NCBI GenBank assembly: GCA_964469555.1
Contig: CAYYAQ010000039.1
Span: 1-36,846, forward strand
Source of the DNA: CAYYAQ01 sp964469555
Lineage (GTDB): Bacteria > Planctomycetota > UBA1135 > UBA2386
Length of the DNA stretch: 36,846 nucleotides
Direction of reading: 5' to 3'
Positions 33,578 through 36,846 of this stretch are shown here, one piece after another. Both the position numbers and the translations under genes were made by a program. Position 1 is the first letter of the stretch. Every line of letters begins with the position of its first letter. The notes below the pieces were generated by a model. It searched no databases and was not told where the DNA came from. It saw nothing but the letters and a program-made list of their open reading frames with translations.

Positions 33578-33772
33578 GTGCCACAGGCACGGACGGACTT
33601 GTTGTCTGATGCGTCACTCAGCAAGAAGATGGAAGACGTGGGCATCCGGATGTTCTGCGTCTACTTCTGCTTCCTCTTTGTGTACTACGCCGTGTTCCGT
33701 TCGAAGGGGAAGTCGACGGACCTGCCCGACGAGGGAGCGTACGGCGGATACGAAGACACCGAAGCCAAGTAG
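33578..33772 (+). CDS. Small single-pass membrane protein
   Basis: 64 residues from a GTG. One hydrophobic segment (GIRMFCVYFCFLFVYYAVF, about 22-40), then a polar tail ending in acidic residues (DEGAYGGYEDTEAK). No family recognised. The same frame continues upstream through a TAG at 33566-33568 into a stretch reading RRTVLFRIIALLVTITL (33512-33565), which looks like a second hydrophobic leader interrupted by the stop and lacking a normal start (ATT at 33512). The gene may therefore be a shortened version of a two-segment protein. Confidence 0.45.
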   Translation: MPQARTDLLSDASLSKKMEDVGIRMFCVYFCFLFVYYAVFRSKGKSTDLPDEGAYGGYEDTEAK

Positions 33773-33783
33773 CGTCGTCGCGA

Positions 33784-34290
33784 CTACTGGTCGAGTGCCG
33801 CGCGGACGGTCTTGTGCATCCGCAGGAGTGCCTCGCGCATTGTCGCCGTGTCCGTCATCTGTTCGCGGAAGCGGTCCAACCGTTGGAGAAGTGTCGTCGG
33901 AGCGTCTTGCGGCGCTCTGTCGACTATCCGAAGGTTTGCCTCCGGGCTCCGGATGATGCCGAGCCGGTCCGCGGCGGCGAGGAACACGCCGCGCGGGAGG
34001 TGCGGCACGCCGCTACACTCGGCAGCGGAGACCGCGTGCTCGTAGCTGATCTGCGGGTGGCTCCGCAGGATCTCGAGTGCGAATCGGGTCTCTGGCGCGT
34101 CGTAATTCCGGTCCATGACGATCGCGACCGATTCGATCCCCCCTGGGAAATCCTGATGAGAGTACCGACCGGCCCCGCCGGCATTATGGCCCTTCCACGC
34201 GCGTGACGCGAGCGGCGGCATCGTCGTTTCTACCGCAGCGTGTGGCTCGGCCTCAGAACTGACGGATCCAGTGGTCACAAGCACTTGCAC
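33784..34290 (-). CDS. Hypothetical protein, N-terminus uncertain
   Basis: A 168-residue ORF from a GTG. The segment from about residue 35 has convincing protein character: RYSHQDFPGGIESVAIVMDR, RFALEILRSHPQISYEHAV, GVPHLPRGVFLAAADRLGII, and a helical C-terminus (LLQRLDRFREQMTDTATMRE). The first about 35 residues (Ser/Glu/Pro-rich) are weak and the true start may lie within or beyond them, possibly truncated. No leader or membrane helix. I do not recognise a family. It converges on the small membrane protein gene with 11 bases between stops. Confidence 0.5.
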   Translation of the reverse strand: MQVLVTTGSVSSEAEPHAAVETTMPPLASRAWKGHNAGGAGRYSHQDFPGGIESVAIVMDRNYDAPETRFALEILRSHPQISYEHAVSAAECSGVPHLPRGVFLAAADRLGIIRSPEANLRIVDRAPQDAPTTLLQRLDRFREQMTDTATMREALLRMHKTVRAALDQ

Positions 34291-34377
34291 GGTCGTGTAC
34301 TCAGGTCGGTGTGGATCAACACCAGGCCGTGGTTGGCTGCGATGCGGCCCGTCTTGCCGTGCGAGGCCGAATCGATC

Positions 34378-34628
34378 AGTGACGCGCTGGGGCTCGGGCA
34401 GCTCCTCGGCGTCTTCGTGGGGTCGGGTGACCTCGCGACGCGCCGGATGGGCTCGGCGCAGGTGTGACTGGCTGGCTTCGCGCCGAGGTCGAGAGACTCG
34501 GCTTCGACGCCTTCCTGGGCATCATCCCCGCCGCGAGGCAGCCGGCGCAGGCCCTCGGCTCCATCGTCGTCACCACCAGGGTCGATCGGGATGGGTTCGC
34601 CGTGGTCAGCCGATCGCCGGTGTTTTAG
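34378..34628 (+). pseudogene. Frameshifted coding remnant
   Basis: Plus-strand frame ending at the TGA at 34465-34467 reads DALGLGQLLGVFVGSGDLAT; after a shift of frame the next segment reads GVTGWLRAEVERLGFDAFLG, IIPAARQPAQALGSIVVTTR and VDRDGFAVVSRSPVF up to a TAG at 34626-34628. Both have strong third-position G/C bias and alternate hydrophobic strands and helices like a real protein, but no single frame spans them. I read this as the C-terminal part of a broken gene of unknown family. Minus-strand frames here are also open, so the assignment is tentative. The rest of the gap to 34705 shows nothing. Confidence 0.3.
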
Positions 34629-34705
34629 GGGAGCCTGCTCGCCATCGCCGGATTCCTCCTCGACGAGGTCCTGCGGGACCTCATGGGCCGGGATATCCGG
34701 GATGG

Positions 34706-35188
34706 CTACGTCCGCTGTTTGAGCAATGTCGCGTGGACCCGCGCCCAGTAGCCATCCGTCGCGGTCTTCTTCTTCCGACCCTTGGGCCCGCCATTGTGCG
34801 TCCGTGCGATGACCTCTGCGTCACGGCCTTTCCACGCGTCGGGGACGTACCTGCGCATGTAGGCGCGGATGACGCGTTCGGCGTATTCCCGGCGACGGCA
34901 GTCCTGGTAGTCGCCTTTCTGGCGGGAGTCCTGCCAGTACACCCGGTGGATCTGGTACGGTCCGATCGCGCGTCCGCCGTCCCCGTCGGGCGGATTGTCC
35001 AGATCGCTGCTCTCGACCATGCGGATCGCCGCGAATATCTCCGCGTGCGTGAAGCGCACTGGCGCTGCTTCGACGTGGCCGATCTGCCAACCGAGCAGGA
35101 AGAGCAGCAAGGCGCAGACCAGCAGGCGCGTACGGAGGCATGGCCCAACTACACCATCGAGCACGGAAACCAGTCGTGTACCTCGCAT
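34706..35188 (-). CDS. Exported lysozyme-like (transglycosylase-fold) protein
   Basis: 160 residues from the ATG at 35186-35188, with a leader (LRTRLLVCALLLFLLGWQIG, cleavage near VEA). The mature part begins HAEIFAAIRMVESSDLDNPP, where E59 matches the catalytic Glu of lysozyme/soluble-transglycosylase folds. Next come GGRAIGPYQIHRVYWQD, YQDCRRREYAERVIRAYMRR, and RTHNGGPKG near the C-terminus, the AIGPxQI and HNGGP motifs typical of these proteins. It would act on peptidoglycan or a related polymer in the periplasm or outside. A longer frame upstream lacks leader logic. It is flanked by degraded sequence on one side and a small hypothetical gene (divergent) on the other. Confidence 0.78.
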   Translation of the reverse strand: MRGTRLVSVLDGVVGPCLRTRLLVCALLLFLLGWQIGHVEAAPVRFTHAEIFAAIRMVESSDLDNPPDGDGGRAIGPYQIHRVYWQDSRQKGDYQDCRRREYAERVIRAYMRRYVPDAWKGRDAEVIARTHNGGPKGRKKKTATDGYWARVHATLLKQRT

Positions 35189-35321
35189 CCCTCTGGGGCG
35201 ACACTCTACGGGTGGAGCGCGCCCGTGGCAAACCAACGAATGCTCTTCTAAATCTGCGGGCGAGTCTGTCCAAATCTACGCAGACAACTAGACTCGTCCG
35301 GCTGACGCCCGGGAGTGCAAC

Positions 35322-35699
35322 ATGGCCGCCAAGAAATCCGAGACACTGGAGTTTACCCGTCGCTACCTCCGTGAAAAGCCGGAGGCCACGTTCGCAGAAA
35401 TCCGCGACGCCGCGGCCAAGGAGGACATGAAGCTCTACCCGATCGTCTACGGACGGGCGAAGGCCCTGGAAGGCCTCGTGAAGGTCGCACCCTACGGCTC
35501 CAAGAAACGCGCGCGTGAGGCGAAGGCTGCGGCGGAACGGGCGGCGTCAATGCAGGCCGGAGGAGACGTCGCGGACGGCGGCGTCAGCGGCGCCACGATC
35601 GACTCCGTGATCTCGGGGGTGCGGGGGAGCCATCAGGAACGGGAGCGCTACCGCGCCGCGTTGATCAAGATCAGCGAGATCCTCGACGAACTTCTCTAG
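35322..35699 (+). CDS. Small basic, helical, possibly nucleic-acid-binding protein
   Basis: 125 residues, no leader. The N-terminal half (ETLEFTRRYLREKPEATFAE, IRDAAAKEDMKLYPIVYGRA) looks like a compact helical, winged-helix-like unit, followed by a Lys/Arg/Ala-rich segment (GSKKRAREAKAAAERAAS), a Gly-rich linker and an amphipathic C-terminal helix (RYRAALIKISEILDELL). This layout, basic and helical with an oligomerisation-type tail, suggests a DNA- or RNA-binding chromosome-associated protein, but that is inference and I recognise no named family. Codon use is clearly coding. It stands alone. Confidence 0.65.
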   Translation: MAAKKSETLEFTRRYLREKPEATFAEIRDAAAKEDMKLYPIVYGRAKALEGLVKVAPYGSKKRAREAKAAAERAASMQAGGDVADGGVSGATIDSVISGVRGSHQERERYRAALIKISEILDELL

Positions 35700-35780
35700 C
35701 ACGCAGGCGGGCGACAGAACGCGGGAATGCAGTTATCGATGCCAGGGAGCCGCTAACATGGCGCCACCCCAGGAGATCCC

Positions 35781-36063
35781 ATAACAGCTACGTCCAGCGT
35801 CTGCATCCGTCTCGCCCTGGCCTTGTTGGTTGTCTTGGCGACTGCAACGTCCTGCATCACCAACCGCTACACCGCGACCACCACTGAGACCATCCCGGCG
35901 ACGCCGATCCACGTGACCACCCGCAATGGCACGATCGAGCGATCGCGGGCGTGCTCGACATCCAATCTTCTAATGGGAAGATCGAGGTCGACGACCACAG
36001 CGGCAAGGGAATGACTCCAAGATCCGATCGAGCAACGGCTCCGTGACGGTCACGGTCAAGTAG
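35781..36063 (+). pseudogene. Broken DUF4097-like small lipoprotein gene
   Basis: An AGGAGA at 35771-35776 lies 4 bases before an ATA at 35781 where an ATG would be expected. That frame encodes a leader with a Cys near a lipobox (LALALLVVLATATSC), then ITNRYTATTTET and IHVTTRNGTIE. Two frameshifts follow (about 35940 and 36008), connecting to IAGVLDIQSSNGKIEVDDHS and then NDSKIRSSNGSVTVTVK before a TAG. The repeated SSNGxIxV strand pattern is that of DUF4097 / putative adhesin beta-helix domains. As written no full-length product is made. A start change plus two shifts could be decay or sequence error. Confidence 0.55.
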
Positions 36064-36075
36064 CGAGAATCTGGA

Positions 36076-36846
36076 TCACACGCCGATACCGGAGAGCTCG
36101 TTCAATCTGTCGATGATCTTCGTGTGTATCCTGGCGCTGTAGGGCCAGGCCAGCAGGAAGAGCAGGGACCCGGTGCCATACATGGCCATCGGTACCTGCG
36201 CCGTCGCCACGTAGATGGCGGCGCCGAGCAGTGAGAACGCGAACAGGGTCAGGGGAAACGCGCCACGCTGCAGCCACAGCGACACGTACGCGATCAGCGG
36301 CAGCAGCATGTGGAGCAGCGCGATGTAGCACAGCGCGATCGGCGCGAGAAAGAGCAGCACCTCGCCGGAGGAGCACAGTATTCCGATCAACAGGAAGTTC
36401 AGCGCCGGGAACAAGGCCGTCATGCAGCCCATCACCTTGCCGTAGGAGATCTGCAAGATCGACTTGGGTAGGAGCAGCAGCGTCGAGTACGTCTGCCATG
36501 CGATCTCGTCCCGGAACACCCGGCCTGCGAGCGACCCGAGGTCGAGAACGATGCCGATCAATACGAGCGTGAGGACCGAGTGCCCGAATTGGTTGCGTTG
36601 GAACTCGGTCCCGAACGGATTGCTGATCCACGCGAGCGTGATCACGGCGGTTCCGTATGCCACGAACCGCGCGAATATCCCGTGGCGACCACCGACGAAC
36701 AAGCGGTAGTCCTTCCAGACCAGGGCATTGCTCGAGAATCGCGGCACGCGTTCGATGCCTCCCCACGAGTCGTCGCCGAAAATGCTGCGGCGCGGGGATT
36801 GCTTGCCCGCGCGGCGCTCGACGAAGTCGAACAGGAACCAGGCGAT
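36076..36846 (-). CDS. ABC-2-type transporter permease, C-terminal part
   Basis: The last 256 codons of a gene that enters from the right edge; the frame is open to the edge with no start needed. After a soluble segment (FVERRAGKQSPRRSIFGDDS) comes NALVWKDYRLFVGG, the juxtamembrane motif common in ABC-2 permeases, then about six hydrophobic helices (FARFVAYGTAVITLAWI, SVLTLVLIGIVLDLGSLAG, FPALNFLLIGILCS, VLLFLAPIALCYIALLHMLL, LTLFAFSLLGAAIYVATA, GTGSLLFLLAWPYS). Such permeases pair with an ATP-binding subunit, presumably encoded outside the window. Substrate unknown. It converges on the broken DUF4097-like gene. Confidence 0.8.
   Translation of the reverse strand: MAWFLFDFVERRAGKQSPRRSIFGDDSWGGIERVPRFSSNALVWKDYRLFVGGRHGIFARFVAYGTAVITLAWISNPFGTEFQRNQFGHSVLTLVLIGIVLDLGSLAGRVFRDEIAWQTYSTLLLLPKSILQISYGKVMGCMTALFPALNFLLIGILCSSGEVLLFLAPIALCYIALLHMLLPLIAYVSLWLQRGAFPLTLFAFSLLGAAIYVATAQVPMAMYGTGSLLFLLAWPYSARIHTKIIDRLNELSGIGV

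Noticed and set aside
1..36846. CRISPR arrays, IS elements, integrase or phage genes
   Set aside because: No regularly spaced repeats, transposase or integrase motifs, or terminal inverted repeats were seen on either strand.

Overview
The window is GC-rich, densely coded DNA that most resembles a free-living, probably marine, member of the Planctomycetota. That is inference from gene content: many exported proteins (Tat-type RRxFL leaders, lipoproteins), FG-GAP/UnbV and HEAT-repeat proteins, Gfo/Idh/MocA and sugar-isomerase-like TIM barrels with Tat leaders, a beta-helix/HEAT fusion, formylglycine-enzyme-like proteins, and a beta-rich C-terminal domain shared by unrelated secreted proteins. 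No rRNA, tRNA, IS element or CRISPR array was seen. Both ends cut through genes.

Layout. 1-8.7 kb: 5' part of a secreted esterase (-), a small four-helix membrane protein, an exported four-domain FKBP protein (-), ornithine aminotransferase (rocD), an RlmM-like rRNA methyltransferase (-), a DUF1611/DgcN-like protein, a beta-helix/HEAT protein, a decayed galactose-oxidase-like C-terminus, and an exported MsrB. 8.7-10.4 kb: a small ORF and then the most striking gene. It is an exported thioredoxin-like/CxxCH/PDZ protein whose reading frame is interrupted by two TGA codons placed exactly at the CxxC redox positions, followed by a strong candidate bacterial SECIS hairpin. I read it as an undescribed or little-described U-x-x-U selenoprotein. 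10.4-17.6 kb: a giant exported beta-domain protein, a small membrane protein, a ketoglutarate-semialdehyde-dehydrogenase-like ALDH overlapping an SDR, and a Tat-exported Gfo/Idh/MocA oxidoreductase (-). 17.8-25.6 kb: M14 carboxypeptidase, an unknown gene plus FGE-like lipoprotein operon (-), an FG-GAP/UnbV lipoprotein with a perfect 16-bp hairpin after it, and a HEAT-repeat protein whose frame continues 73 codons past a TGA. 25.6-31.6 kb: Tat sugar isomerase-like protein, SanA-like DUF218 protein, a VTC polymerase / DUF4956 / HlyD-adaptor cluster, and a secreted beta-propeller protein (-). 31.9-36.8 kb: aldose epimerase (-), then a ragged stretch of small, frameshifted or start-damaged ORFs around a lysozyme-like protein, ending in the C-terminal part of an ABC-2 permease (-).

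How genes may work together. The exported MsrB and the UxxU thioredoxin-like protein lie within about 0.4 kb and could form an envelope thiol/selenol repair pair (inference). The ALDH and SDR are translationally coupled and probably share a sugar-acid pathway. VTC, DUF4956 and HlyD-like genes are consecutive and may build and export or anchor an anionic polymer or protein at the envelope (inference). The cluster of broken ORFs at 33-36 kb suggests local gene decay or lower sequence quality.
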